Positions 8,044 through 16,567 of a stretch of DNA of 42,854 bases are shown piece after piece. A program made the position numbers and the translations under genes. Source of the stretch: Patescibacteria group bacterium (lineage in GTDB: Bacteria > Patescibacteriota > Gracilibacteria > UM-FILTER-43-11); contig JAHJBZ010000067.1 in assembly GCA_018813295.1 (NCBI GenBank), forward strand, positions 1-42,854. Reading direction: 5' to 3'. Position 1 is the first letter of the stretch. The number at the start of each line of letters is the position of its first letter. The notes beneath the pieces were generated by a model, which did not search any database, was not told where the DNA came from, and was given only the letters and a program-made list of their open reading frames with translations.

Positions 8044-9003
8044 ATGCAGCTAGAAGAAAAATTCCCAGGCATTGATTTTGAAGTCCATCCGGACACACAC
8101 GATCTTGATTTTAAAGATTTTGACAGATGGAACCCCTTAGAAAGGGCTGATTTTTATATGCTTGTATGGAAAGCTGCACATAAAAATGGCTACACAAAAA
8201 CACAAACTGCTGAAAATTTATTAGATTTAGATGGATCAACACTAAGGGAATTTGAACTTATATGTACACTGTTTCCACCAGAAGCTAAAGAAGCACTTGC
8301 AATAGGTAGCTATAGCAGAACTTTACTGCGAAACTTATTTAGCAGAAACGGAGTGAGTAAGGAAGTACTTGATTCATTACCAGCTAAATTAAGAGAAGCA
8401 GTCAAAGAATATCGTGCAAGCATGGATAATATAAAAAAAGGAATATCTTTACAACCAGAAACAGATGGAAGAGGAGCTAGATATAAAGGAGAAAAACGAA
8501 CATCACCCCCTCCTAAACCAAAGGAAAAAGAACCAGTACAAGCACTAAGTATAGAACAAGCCAGAGAAATCTTCGATAAAAAGGAGAGTACGAAAGAGGA
8601 AAAATTCGCGGCATTTATGGCTTTGCATCCTGTAGATAGAGCAAAATTATGCTCTGAGGAATCAGCTAAACATGGACAATCCAAAAAAATCAATGATATC
8701 AGGGCAGGTAAATATCTTGGAATTATAAGAACGCTTGCTCATAGGTATCGATGCGAATATGAGCGCATAGAAAACCACCCTGAAATAATAAAAGAACTTG
8801 AGACGGAGCTTAATCCAGGTGATTCACACGAAAGCTTGTTTAGAGCTATTAAAGCAAAAACAGCTATCGCAAAAACTCGGGAACCTGGAGGAAATGGAAT
8901 ACTCGCTGTTATTTCTAGCATTTCACAATTATCGGAAGCAGACGGAGATTTAGGAGATTTAAAAGATTTATTTCAAAGAATACAACAAGGAAGATCACAA
9001 TGA
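8044..9003 (+). CDS. ParB/KorB-like HTH protein, paralogue 1 of 4
   Basis: With the ATG at 8044 the protein has 319 residues and starts MQLEEKFPGIDFEVHPD like its three neighbours. Residues about 30-110 match the ParB/Spo0J helix-turn-helix region: WNPLERADFY parallels LNPIEEAxAY, followed by NGYTKTQTAENLLDLDGSTL and a LFPPEAKEALAIGSYS segment that parallels LPEEVQELLREGKLS. The N-terminal ParB CTPase/nuclease domain is absent. A proline- and lysine-rich linker (about 140-170) leads to a second conserved domain (IFDKKESTKEEKFAAFMALH, then AGKYLGI and HESLFRAIKAK) that may also be an HTH. Its stop overlaps the next start (ATGA). Function unknown; DNA binding is inferred. Confidence 0.8.
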   Translation: MQLEEKFPGIDFEVHPDTHDLDFKDFDRWNPLERADFYMLVWKAAHKNGYTKTQTAENLLDLDGSTLREFELICTLFPPEAKEALAIGSYSRTLLRNLFSRNGVSKEVLDSLPAKLREAVKEYRASMDNIKKGISLQPETDGRGARYKGEKRTSPPPKPKEKEPVQALSIEQAREIFDKKESTKEEKFAAFMALHPVDRAKLCSEESAKHGQSKKINDIRAGKYLGIIRTLAHRYRCEYERIENHPEIIKELETELNPGDSHESLFRAIKAKTAIAKTREPGGNGILAVISSISQLSEADGDLGDLKDLFQRIQQGRSQ

Positions 9004-9893
9004 ACCTATACGAAAAATTCCTCGGCGTTGATTTTGAAGTCCATCCGGATCTAAATGATCTGAATGTTAGCGATCTTAATAAATGGAACCCTCTTGAAGT
9101 AGCTGATTTATATACCAAAATAGCAGTGGCAGCATTAAAAAATGGATACAATCTTAACTGGGTTTCAGAACAATTAGGTGTTAACCAGCCAGCACTAAGA
9201 GAATATAGACGCCTATGCACTCTGCCAAATGCAGCCCAAAGAGTACTGGCAACAGGAGAATATGCCAGAGGCACCATAATTAGGCTTTTTAGTAATAAGG
9301 GAGAGTTATCATCCAAAGAACTACGTAGAATGTCGGATGAACTACGAGAAGCTGTCCTGGAATTCAGGGAAAAAATAAAAGATCTAAACATGGGACAGGC
9401 GCTAAACCCGGAGTCAGACCAAAGAAAAGTCACAAATGCACGGCTTAGGAAACCGGTAAAACCAGCTCCGAGAAAGCCTGCTCAGCCTAGCTTAACCAGA
9501 TCTCCTGATGAAATTTTTGATGCCCCAGAAAGCACAAGTGAAGAAAGATCAGCTGCTTTTTTATCCCTGCACCCCAAAGAAAGAGCCAGATTATGCCACG
9601 AAACAGCCATTTTATTTGGGGGACCTCAAAGATATTATGATGGAAAAACCGGAAAACGATTTGGCATTCCGGAACGCACAGTTGGTGAATATCGAAGAGT
9701 GCACAAAATTCTGGAAGCACAGCCTAAACTTGGAGAGGGGCTAAAAGAGGGTGATCCACACACAAGAATATTTGAAATAACACGAGAACGAAGGCATCAA
9801 AGACAAGTAACTACTCTACCAGTACAATCGTCTTTTGATTTACCAGATATATCTGACGATTTAATTGAAAGAATCAGAAACTTAAGACGTTAG
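9000..9893 (+). CDS. ParB/KorB-like HTH protein, paralogue 2 of 4
   Basis: A 297-residue protein that is translationally coupled to paralogue 1 through a 4-base ATGA overlap. The N-terminus MNLYEKFLGVDFEVHPD, the KWNPLEVADLY segment and the HTH (NGYNLNWVSEQLGVNQPAL, then TLPNAAQRVLATGEYARG) follow the family plan. The second domain has IFDAPESTSEERSAAFLSLH, RARLCHET, TGKRFGIPERTVGEYRRVH and GDPHTRIFEI. The KRFGIPERTVGEYRR stretch looks like a recognition helix, so each protein may hold two DNA-binding heads joined by a basic, proline-rich linker (about 140-165). Confidence 0.8.
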   Translation: MNLYEKFLGVDFEVHPDLNDLNVSDLNKWNPLEVADLYTKIAVAALKNGYNLNWVSEQLGVNQPALREYRRLCTLPNAAQRVLATGEYARGTIIRLFSNKGELSSKELRRMSDELREAVLEFREKIKDLNMGQALNPESDQRKVTNARLRKPVKPAPRKPAQPSLTRSPDEIFDAPESTSEERSAAFLSLHPKERARLCHETAILFGGPQRYYDGKTGKRFGIPERTVGEYRRVHKILEAQPKLGEGLKEGDPHTRIFEITRERRHQRQVTTLPVQSSFDLPDISDDLIERIRNLRR

Positions 9894-9900
9894 TAATAAT

Positions 9901-10728
9901 ATGAAACTACACAAAAGATACCCAAACATCGATTTTAAAGTTGGTCCGGATTTAGATGATATTGATTATACGGATTTTCATGAATGGAACCCGCTAGAAC
10001 AAGCTGATTTTTACGTCAGAATACTTGCGGCAGCAAAACAAAGGAAAAAATATTCCATTGATAAAACAGCTGAATCATTAAAAATGGATATTAAAACATT
10101 AAAAATTTTTAAACGTATTTGTACACTGCCGGATATAGGAAAAAAAGCATTAGCACTAGGCATACTAAGCAGAAGCCAGTTGCTGGCCATGTTCAGTACA
10201 CAAAAAATGAATGAAAGGATATTTGAAGAATTGCCAGATGATTTAAAGGAGGCAATCGCATCTTTTCGTAAAGAAATGGAGGAAGGGCTGGCAGAAAGAA
10301 GGTCTGATAAAAAGGAACAATCCCCTGCTCCCAAAGTAGAAGTAATTGCAGAAGCCATAACAATCGAAGAAGCCAGAGAAGTTTTTGATAATCCCGAAAG
10401 CACCAAAGAAGAAAGACTTGCGGCATTTATGAGGTTGCATCCTGCAAACAGAGCCAAGCTGTGCTATAAAACATCAAAACACCCTAAAGGCAGATTCTTT
10501 AAGGATAGAAGCGCTGGAAGATATGTTGGAATAGCAAAACTCACTGTTGCTAGATACAGAAGAGCATATGAAATCATCAATAGAAATCCCAAACTTAAGG
10601 AGGGCTTAAAGGCTGGAGACCCACATGCGGCATTATGGAAGGCAATCGCAAAACTGAGAGCTCCAGCACAAGAAAAAATACCAGAAAGAAGTTCTCAACT
10701 CATACACATACCACCAAGCTTTCGCTAA
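9901..10728 (+). CDS. ParB/KorB-like HTH protein, paralogue 3 of 4
   Basis: A 275-residue protein starting 7 bases after paralogue 2. It has MKLHKRYPNIDFKVGPD at the N-terminus, EWNPLEQADFYVRI, the HTH around YSIDKTAESLKMDIKTLKIF with TLPDIGKKALALGILS, a linker with KKEQSPAPKVE, and the second domain (VFDNPESTKEERLAAFMRLH, RAKLCYKTS, AGRYVGIAKLTVARYRRAYE, GDPHAALWKAI). The second domain is shorter than in paralogues 2 and 4 around the CxxTS segment. Cotranscription with its neighbours is clear from spacing. Confidence 0.8.
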   Translation: MKLHKRYPNIDFKVGPDLDDIDYTDFHEWNPLEQADFYVRILAAAKQRKKYSIDKTAESLKMDIKTLKIFKRICTLPDIGKKALALGILSRSQLLAMFSTQKMNERIFEELPDDLKEAIASFRKEMEEGLAERRSDKKEQSPAPKVEVIAEAITIEEAREVFDNPESTKEERLAAFMRLHPANRAKLCYKTSKHPKGRFFKDRSAGRYVGIAKLTVARYRRAYEIINRNPKLKEGLKAGDPHAALWKAIAKLRAPAQEKIPERSSQLIHIPPSFR

Positions 10729-10733
10729 AAAAT

Positions 10734-11597
10734 ATGAAATTAGAAGAAAAATTCCCCGGCATAGAAGTCTTAAAGCTTCCAATGGATCCGCCTGATGATT
10801 TCAGTGATTTTGAGAATTGGCATGATCTAGAAAAAGCAGAATTTTATGCCGCTGTGGCAAAAACAGCATTAGAAAATGGATATGAAAGAAAATGGATTTC
10901 AGATCTACTAAATATAGATCCATCAACATTGGCAAAATATAGACGTCTCTGTATACTTCCGCCCATAGCTAAAAAAGCATTAGTAGATGGAGTATTAAAG
11001 CGCCATCCTTTAATGGAATTATTTGAAGGAACATATTTGCGAAAAAAAATGTTTAAGAGTCTGCCATCTGAAATACTAAGAGCCGCTAAGGAATACCGAG
11101 AATGTGTAAGTAGACTGCCTAATGGTCAAGCTTTGGAATCGGAAATGAACCCAATGAAGCCTATATATCAAAATATAACAACAGAGAAGCCACCGAAAGA
11201 AATCTTCAACGATGAAAAAAGTACAGAAGATGAGCGAAACAGGGCATTTTTATCCCTGCACCCGGCAGAAAGGGCAAGGCTATGCTGTGAAACCTCAGAC
11301 TCTTTTGGCGGAGCAAGGATGTATAGCGATAATAAAACAGGGAAACGTTTTGGTATAAGTATAGATTTAGTAAGAAGATATCGAGGGGCACACAAATTAT
11401 TCGGAAAAAATCCGGAATTGGCAGAAAAATTAAAAAAAGGAGACCCTCATACAGAGGTGTTTAGGGCATTAAATAAAGCAAAAAAGGCAAATAAATCAAC
11501 GCCGCTAACAACGAACGGACTAATAGCTGATGATGATCTGCCGGACATCCCTCAGGATGTAATCGCAAGATTGCGACAGATAGGTGGAATAAAATAA
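10734..11597 (+). CDS. ParB/KorB-like HTH protein, paralogue 4 of 4
   Basis: The frame is open from 10635, but the family start MKLEEKFPGIEVLKLP is at 10734, 5 bases after the stop of paralogue 3, giving 287 residues. ENWHDLEKAEFY replaces WNPLE, followed by the HTH (NGYERKWISDLLNIDPSTL, ILPPIAKKALVDGVLKR). The second domain has IFNDEKSTEDERNRAFLSLH, RARLCCETS, TGKRFGISIDLVRRYRGAH and GDPHTEVFRALNKA. The four genes share plan and order but differ a lot in sequence, which suggests old duplications kept for different targets rather than a recent amplification. Confidence 0.8.
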   Translation: MKLEEKFPGIEVLKLPMDPPDDFSDFENWHDLEKAEFYAAVAKTALENGYERKWISDLLNIDPSTLAKYRRLCILPPIAKKALVDGVLKRHPLMELFEGTYLRKKMFKSLPSEILRAAKEYRECVSRLPNGQALESEMNPMKPIYQNITTEKPPKEIFNDEKSTEDERNRAFLSLHPAERARLCCETSDSFGGARMYSDNKTGKRFGISIDLVRRYRGAHKLFGKNPELAEKLKKGDPHTEVFRALNKAKKANKSTPLTTNGLIADDDLPDIPQDVIARLRQIGGIK

Positions 11598-11651
11598 TTA
11601 ATAATTTAACTCTATTTTAAGCACAAAACCCTTTATCTTTTGCGTTTTTTT

Positions 11652-11660
11652 TGCTATAAT
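11652..11660 (+). promoter_or_regulatory. Extended -10 promoter of the PrgI operon
   Basis: TGCTATAAT lies 50 bases upstream of the TTG start of the PrgI gene, after a T-rich stretch that may also end transcription of the ParB-like operon. Confidence 0.6.
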
Positions 11661-11710
11661 ATATAGATAGACTTGTGTCTGATGAACCCAAAAATCACTA
11701 AACATAAATA

Positions 11711-12733
11711 TTGCAGTACAAAATTCCCCAAAACATCGGTGTAGAAGACAGAATAGTAGGTCCATTTACGCTTAAACAGCTCATTATTGTTGCAGTAGGC
11801 GGAGGAATCAGTTATGTACTGTTCACAATTACTTCTAAGATTTATGAGTTAAATGTTCTGGAATATGTAATTATAGCTTTTCCTGCTTTAATAGCACTGG
11901 CGGCTGCACTTATTAAAATCAACAACATTCCATTTACTAAATTTGTCCTTCTAACTCTGGAATATGCGATAAAGCCAAAAAAACGTTTATGGGATCATCG
12001 CGGCATTGCCCCGCTTGTAGCACCGGACTTAACTGAAACAAAAGTAAAAACTGAAGCAGTTGCAACTGATGAAAAAACAAAAGAAAGTGTAAACTTAGAC
12101 GATCTTACAAAAGTGTTGGATTCAGGAGGGTTTGATCACGTAGAAGATGTAAAACATAAAGATATAGACACAGCTGAGGATGAAGATTTGGTAACAGAAG
12201 CATTCTTTGGGCACAAAGCAAAAGAAAGCCCAACCGAAAATATGTATTGGCGCACAAAAGAATCACAAAAAAAACGCCTGGATATGTTGGCCAAAATGCC
12301 AGCAACAAAAACAAAAAAGAAAGAAGAAAAACCAGCTGTAGGGATCCCGCTAAGCGGGGCGTCCGAGGATAAAAAGAAAGAAGAAAAACCGGCTTCCCAA
12401 TTGGAATCTCAACCGGAAAAAAAGAAAAGACGAAGAAGGAGAAAGCCAAAAGCAGCCTTACCCGCACGCCAAGAAACTCAAATCAACAATACAGAAAGAC
12501 AAAAACCAGTAAAACTTATTCCCAAACCAAAGCCTCAACCCCCCCGCGACCTGTCCCCGCGGGCTGTCCAGACCGGGGCAGGCAGACCGGGGCAGGCAGA
12601 CCGGGGCAGGCAGACCGAGCAGACAAAACCCGCTCCAAAAAAACAGGTTACCCCGAGTAAACCTAAAGATATGGGAGGAGAATTCCAACTCTCAGATCTG
12701 CAAAAAGGGGAAATAGAAATTAACTTAGATTAA
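11711..12733 (+). CDS. PrgI family membrane protein with long basic C-terminal tail
   Basis: The 340-residue protein starts at a TTG (no ATG fits) with MQYKIPQNIGVEDRIVGPFT, the signature of PrgI-family proteins of type IV secretion and conjugation systems in Gram-positive and CPR bacteria. Two membrane helices follow (LKQLIIVAVGGGISYVLF and VIIAFPALIALAAALI). From about residue 115 on the protein is a low-complexity, charged tail rich in Lys, Glu and Pro (KKKRRRRRKPK near residue 240). Two foreign-looking GC-rich pieces lie in frame in this tail: a CCCGCTAAGCGGG palindrome and three 14-base tandem repeats. The next gene, 2 bases on, encodes a TraC-like domain, so both probably act at the membrane in one machine. 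Confidence 0.85.
   Translation: MQYKIPQNIGVEDRIVGPFTLKQLIIVAVGGGISYVLFTITSKIYELNVLEYVIIAFPALIALAAALIKINNIPFTKFVLLTLEYAIKPKKRLWDHRGIAPLVAPDLTETKVKTEAVATDEKTKESVNLDDLTKVLDSGGFDHVEDVKHKDIDTAEDEDLVTEAFFGHKAKESPTENMYWRTKESQKKRLDMLAKMPATKTKKKEEKPAVGIPLSGASEDKKKEEKPASQLESQPEKKKRRRRRKPKAALPARQETQINNTERQKPVKLIPKPKPQPPRDLSPRAVQTGAGRPGQADRGRQTEQTKPAPKKQVTPSKPKDMGGEFQLSDLQKGEIEINLD
12346..12358. repeat. GC-rich palindrome CCCGCTAAGCGGG inside the PrgI gene
   Basis: The same palindrome occurs in intergenic DNA at 24226-24238 beside tRNA-Phe. Here it is read in frame as IPLSGAS within a Lys/Glu-rich tail, as if a small repeat element had been accepted in a tolerant part of the protein. Confidence 0.7.
12571..12612. 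repeat. Three tandem 14-base repeats GACCGGGGCAGGCA
   Basis: Three perfect copies (12571, 12585, 12599) followed by a degenerate fourth sit in frame in the PrgI tail. Because 14 is not a multiple of 3, each copy is read in a different frame. The unit is far more GC-rich than its surroundings, and a complementary CCTGTCCCC lies just upstream at 12550, so the piece can fold. Confidence 0.8.
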
Positions 12734-12735
12734 TT

Positions 12736-13452
12736 ATGGCAAAAGCAATCACTGAAACCGATAAAACGGTAAAACAAAAAAAGGGCAGCCCAGCTGCCAG
12801 CACACAGCTATATCTCGATATCGCTGAAATCAAAGATAATGTCGTTATACTAAAAAACGGAGGTTTGAGGGCTATACTTCAAACCACTAGCATTAATTTT
12901 AACCTCAAATCCGAGGAAGAACAAAATGCTATTATTTACGCTTATCAGAATTTCTTAAACTCTATCGATTTCCCTGTCCAAATTGTAATACATTCCCGCA
13001 AATTAGATGTTGATAAGTATATTGAAAACACACGGGCGACAGGTGAAAAAAATGAAAATATGCTGCTTAAAAAACAAACAATAGAATATTGTGAATATAT
13101 TCAAAAACTAGTTGAATATGCTGATATTATGGAAAAGAAATTCTATGTTGTAGTACCTTACGATCCATATCGAGTACAAGACTTGAATATGTTTTCAAAA
13201 TTCATGAGAAATATTTCTGCAGGTGACAGTATTGATGGCATCAAAAGGCGCCACAAAGAATTCGAAGAACTCAACAAAAACCTAACTCAACGCGTTAATA
13301 CTGTAAAGGCAGGACTTGAAGCATGCAACCTGCGTATAGCTCAATTAACCACACCTCAGCTTATTGAACTTTTCTATCAAATCTATAATCCGGAAACCGC
13401 ACGCAACGAAAAAATAGAGGATTTGAGCAAAATTGATATTGAAAACCTATAA
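12736..13452 (+). CDS. TraC-like N-terminal domain protein of a type IV secretion-type system
   Basis: The 238-residue protein resembles the N-terminal, non-ATPase part of VirB4/TraC proteins as found split off in CPR genomes: TQLYLDIAEIKDNVVILKNGG, LRAILQTTSINFNLKSEEEQ, FLNSIDFPVQIVIHSRKLD and a long helix region near KNLTQRVNTVKAGLEACNL. No Walker A or B motif is present, and the ATPase part does not follow: the next gene is convergent. It starts 2 bases after the PrgI gene. It may work with an ATPase encoded elsewhere; the two-gene set could also be a remnant. Confidence 0.75.
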   Translation: MAKAITETDKTVKQKKGSPAASTQLYLDIAEIKDNVVILKNGGLRAILQTTSINFNLKSEEEQNAIIYAYQNFLNSIDFPVQIVIHSRKLDVDKYIENTRATGEKNENMLLKKQTIEYCEYIQKLVEYADIMEKKFYVVVPYDPYRVQDLNMFSKFMRNISAGDSIDGIKRRHKEFEELNKNLTQRVNTVKAGLEACNLRIAQLTTPQLIELFYQIYNPETARNEKIEDLSKIDIENL

Positions 13453-13467
13453 CATTTTTCATTTAGC

Positions 13468-13503
13468 ATTTTTCATTTTACATTTAATTGAAAAATGAAA
13501 AAT
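13468..13503. terminator. Bidirectional AT hairpin between convergent genes
   Basis: ATTTTTCATTTT (13468-13479) and AAAATGAAAAAT (13492-13503) form a perfect 12-bp stem with T-rich flanks, between the ends of the TraC-like gene and the minus-strand gene at 13503. The word CATTTTTCATTT also occurs just upstream, at 13453. Confidence 0.6.
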
Positions 13504-15221
13504 TATTGCTCTTCCATAAGCTCAATTTCAATATTATCTGGGATCTTTGGCATTGTAGAAAGCCATACAGGCCAGGTCTTTATTTGAACTGCATCAACCT
13601 CAGTTAAATTATTTATATAATTTTCAGCCTCCTCTAAACTCAGGCCTGCAACTTTTTCTTTTACTTTGGTAGAAAAGCGTAGACCAGCCTCTAAAGATTC
13701 TTCGATTACATATTCTTCTATGCCTTGAATAGTAGCCGTAATCTTAATTTGCCCAAGATCTTCATCTTCATCGATAACTTCATAGCTAATGGTATCAGGA
13801 TTAATGGATTCATCCCTTATGCGCATATCCGGATGAGTGCGGGTCTTGAGTTCTTTCTTTAGAAGCGCAAAAAGCTGATCGAAATCATAAGCCACACCTT
13901 CTGCCTGTATTTTTGCAAAAACCTCAAATTTGTCCTTATAACTTCCTTCCAGATCATCCGAAATGCGCAAATCAAGAAGTTCGGTTTTTAGGTAGCGTCT
14001 ATCATCCAAAAGAACAAAATTAGTGTGATTAAGGTTGTTCATCTCTTCAATATAATTTCGCAAATCCTCTTTCGCCATCAAAATAAGATTGTCTTCAATT
14101 TGTTTTGTAGCCGCTTCAATATCTTCTTCTAAAACAACTTTCTGAAATGCGGTCACGCCACCAGTCATTGGGCTGTAGCTTTCACCCCAAATTAATTTCT
14201 GATTATAGTCAGAAAGACCTGGAAGGTAAAAAATAGATGGATCTATATTACCGCGATCACCAACTGGATCATCGTATATATCAAAAGAATCAGCCTCCAC
14301 GCTAACGGTCAGTTCGCCTGGAATTTCAATTTCCTCTTCCTCATCATAAATCGCAGAAGGAACAACCACACTCTCTTGTATTCTAAAGATAACCCCTTCC
14401 TCTGTTTGAAAACGCGTTTCATTTTTCAAAGTCCAATCCTCAAGAGCGGTATTTATTATTGTTATCTCTCCGGTTGCATTAGTGCCTTCAAAAATCTTAC
14501 TGGTTGTATTAAAAACCTTGGTTTGCTTGGTAACGGTTACCACTTCTTCACTGGCAATTACATGAGGCTCGTTCTGTGCAAGCAAATTTTGATTCTGCCT
14601 TTTGTCAGCCAGAGTGATATTGACTGTATGCGAAATATTATCGAATTTTGGCCGAATATAAATCGTTGCGCCGGGAAGAGCGATATAGCTAATAAGCATA
14701 AAAAGACCAATGCTCACAAGCAAAATCAATGCTAAGAATTTACGGTTTGGGCGCACAAAATTAAAAGCAGCCATTGAATCACCTAAGCCCTTTGAATCTT
14801 TTTTGTTCTTTTTACTCTGCGCACGGTACTCCTTTATAAGCTCTCCGATGGTGATTTTCTTTTCGGTAAAACGACGGGGAAGATCCCTTAAAACCTCATT
14901 ACGCCTGGCCTGAATAGGTTCGATACGCATCTTAGGACTTTCCTCCTCAGGCGCCTTAATTTCCTCCACTTCAATTTGGCTATAAACAGGAAGTCCTATT
15001 TGTTCGGCCAAATGCCTACCCATGCGATCGGTAGTAATAATGATAAGTTTCTTTTTGAGTTCCTTTAATTTTTTACTTAAGATCTTCAAGTTCACCACAC
15101 TCTGAAAAAGAACCGCCTTACGCGGAACAACAAGATAAATCTCTTTTTGCTTTACGCGTTTTATTCGATCATAGATCGAGGTAATTTCTTCGTCGATTTC
15201 GATGTAGACGACTTTTTTCAA
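13503..15221 (-). CDS. Bitopic membrane protein with cytosolic Rossmann-like and large extracytoplasmic domains
   Basis: The 572-residue protein begins with MKKVVYIEIDEEITSIYDRI and an alternating beta-alpha region to about residue 85 (EIYLVVPRKAVLFQS, KKLIIITTDRMGRHLAEQIG) that looks like a small cytosolic Rossmann-type domain. A charged linker follows, then one membrane helix at about 163-185 (FLALILLVSIGLFMLISY) and a large beta-rich outer region of about 385 residues with several repeats of conserved small domains. Proteins of this plan are common in CPR genomes and remain uncharacterised; some parts recall baseplate-J-like folds, but I am not sure of this. It may be a structural surface protein. 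Confidence 0.7.
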   Translation of the reverse strand: MKKVVYIEIDEEITSIYDRIKRVKQKEIYLVVPRKAVLFQSVVNLKILSKKLKELKKKLIIITTDRMGRHLAEQIGLPVYSQIEVEEIKAPEEESPKMRIEPIQARRNEVLRDLPRRFTEKKITIGELIKEYRAQSKKNKKDSKGLGDSMAAFNFVRPNRKFLALILLVSIGLFMLISYIALPGATIYIRPKFDNISHTVNITLADKRQNQNLLAQNEPHVIASEEVVTVTKQTKVFNTTSKIFEGTNATGEITIINTALEDWTLKNETRFQTEEGVIFRIQESVVVPSAIYDEEEEIEIPGELTVSVEADSFDIYDDPVGDRGNIDPSIFYLPGLSDYNQKLIWGESYSPMTGGVTAFQKVVLEEDIEAATKQIEDNLILMAKEDLRNYIEEMNNLNHTNFVLLDDRRYLKTELLDLRISDDLEGSYKDKFEVFAKIQAEGVAYDFDQLFALLKKELKTRTHPDMRIRDESINPDTISYEVIDEDEDLGQIKITATIQGIEEYVIEESLEAGLRFSTKVKEKVAGLSLEEAENYINNLTEVDAVQIKTWPVWLSTMPKIPDNIEIELMEEQ

Positions 15222-15342
15222 TAAATTATTAATTAATAATTTTGATTAGCGATTCCAGATTAATGATTTAAGATTAGCGATTTTATTTTTGATTAGTGGT
15301 TTTAAAATCTTAAATCACTATTCACTAATCTTAAATCGTAAA
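15222..15342. repeat. Intergenic hairpin built from GATTAGCGATT / AATCTTAAATC words
   Basis: The spacer between pgk and the 572-residue gene holds repeated words (GATTAGCGATT twice, GATTAATGATTTAAGATTAG, GATTAGTG) and their reverse complements (CACTAATCTTAAATCG, AATCTTAAATCAC). Together they give an imperfect hairpin over most of the region. No ORF. Confidence 0.65.
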
Positions 15343-16518
15343 TCAATGTTTTTTCAAAATAGCCAAAGCAGGAAGTTCCTTCCCCTCAATCATAGTCAAA
15401 GATGCGCCTCCACCAGTAGAAACTAAAGTCATTTTATCAGATAAACCAAGTTTTTTAACAGCACCTGCACTATCCCCTCCTCCGATAATTGAAACTGCAT
15501 CAGCTTCGGCAATAACTTTACCAATAGCCTTGGTACCCTCGGAGAAAGCCTCCATTTCAAATACGCCAACAGGCCCAAACCACAATATAGTCTTAGCCTC
15601 ACTAAGAATGTCCGCATATTTTTCTCGGGTTTGAGGACCAATATCAAGAGCCATCCAGCCATCTTCAATCCCATCAATATTAACTACTTTCGTATTCGCA
15701 TCCTCAGAAAAAGCATCCGCCACAACTGCATCGATGGGAAGTTCAACCTTATCACTATTTATTATGCCTTGTGCCAAATCCGCCATTTCAGACATGCCCT
15801 CATCATCAGCTTTACTGTCACCTATGTTGTAGCCTTCCAACTTCCTCAAATTATAAGAAATAGCACCAGCTATTAAAATTTTATCTGCAATATTCATCAA
15901 ATTATGAACTGCATTTAATTTATCTGCTTTAAGCCCGCCAACAACAGCAACAAGCGGATGTTCTGGTGATTCAATGGCTTTAGAAATTTTCTCAACCTCA
16001 TCCTCTACACCCAACCCAACAAAACCTGGAATATATTTTGGGATTGAGGTCATACTCGCATGCTCACGATGAGAATTTGAAAAAGCCTCATTAACATAAA
16101 GATCTGCAAGAGATGCTAAGTGTTTTCCAAATTCATCTCGCTCTGCCTCATTTTTGCTTTTTTCAGCCGGATGAAACCTGATGTTCTCGAGCATTACAAT
16201 TTTAGCTTCGGGAATGCCCCCCTCACCCCAATCATCAACTTTAACAACCTCCTGCCCAAGTAAATCGGACAACTTATCCGCAACTTTATTGGTCATTAAA
16301 TGGGGCTCATTATTTTTAGGGCGACCCAAATGGCTCGCTAAAATAATTTGGGAAACACCTTTTTCTAATAAATATTTAATGGTTGGAATAGCGTGACGAA
16401 TACGTTTTGCATCACGAACACCCCCCTCGTCATCTATTGGCACATTAAAATCCACCCTAACAAACACCTTCTTCCCGGAAAGGTCTGGGATATTTTTAAG
16501 AGTTTTTAAATCCATCAT
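15343..16518 (-). CDS. pgk: Phosphoglycerate kinase
   Basis: A 391-residue, full-length PGK, which makes ATP from 1,3-bisphosphoglycerate in glycolysis. Family motifs are in order: VFVRVDFNVPID near the N-terminus, IILASHLGRPK (substrate-binding His and Arg), MLENIRFHPAE, VAVVGGLKADKL (usually GGAKVSDK; the Val/Ser to Leu/Ala change is mild), LWFGPVGVFE and the nucleotide loop IIGGGDSAGAVKKLG with STGGGASL. It is separated from its neighbours by hairpin spacers and is probably expressed alone or with nnrE. Confidence 0.97.
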   Translation of the reverse strand: MMDLKTLKNIPDLSGKKVFVRVDFNVPIDDEGGVRDAKRIRHAIPTIKYLLEKGVSQIILASHLGRPKNNEPHLMTNKVADKLSDLLGQEVVKVDDWGEGGIPEAKIVMLENIRFHPAEKSKNEAERDEFGKHLASLADLYVNEAFSNSHREHASMTSIPKYIPGFVGLGVEDEVEKISKAIESPEHPLVAVVGGLKADKLNAVHNLMNIADKILIAGAISYNLRKLEGYNIGDSKADDEGMSEMADLAQGIINSDKVELPIDAVVADAFSEDANTKVVNIDGIEDGWMALDIGPQTREKYADILSEAKTILWFGPVGVFEMEAFSEGTKAIGKVIAEADAVSIIGGGDSAGAVKKLGLSDKMTLVSTGGGASLTMIEGKELPALAILKKH

Positions 16519-16567
16519 CTAATTATTAAAAATGCAAAAGAAATTATACGTCCTAAAGACACTTTTT

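Noticed and set aside
10635-10733. Upstream extension of the fourth ParB-like protein
   Set aside because: It overlaps the third gene and has no match in the paralogues; the ATG at 10734 gives the family N-terminus.
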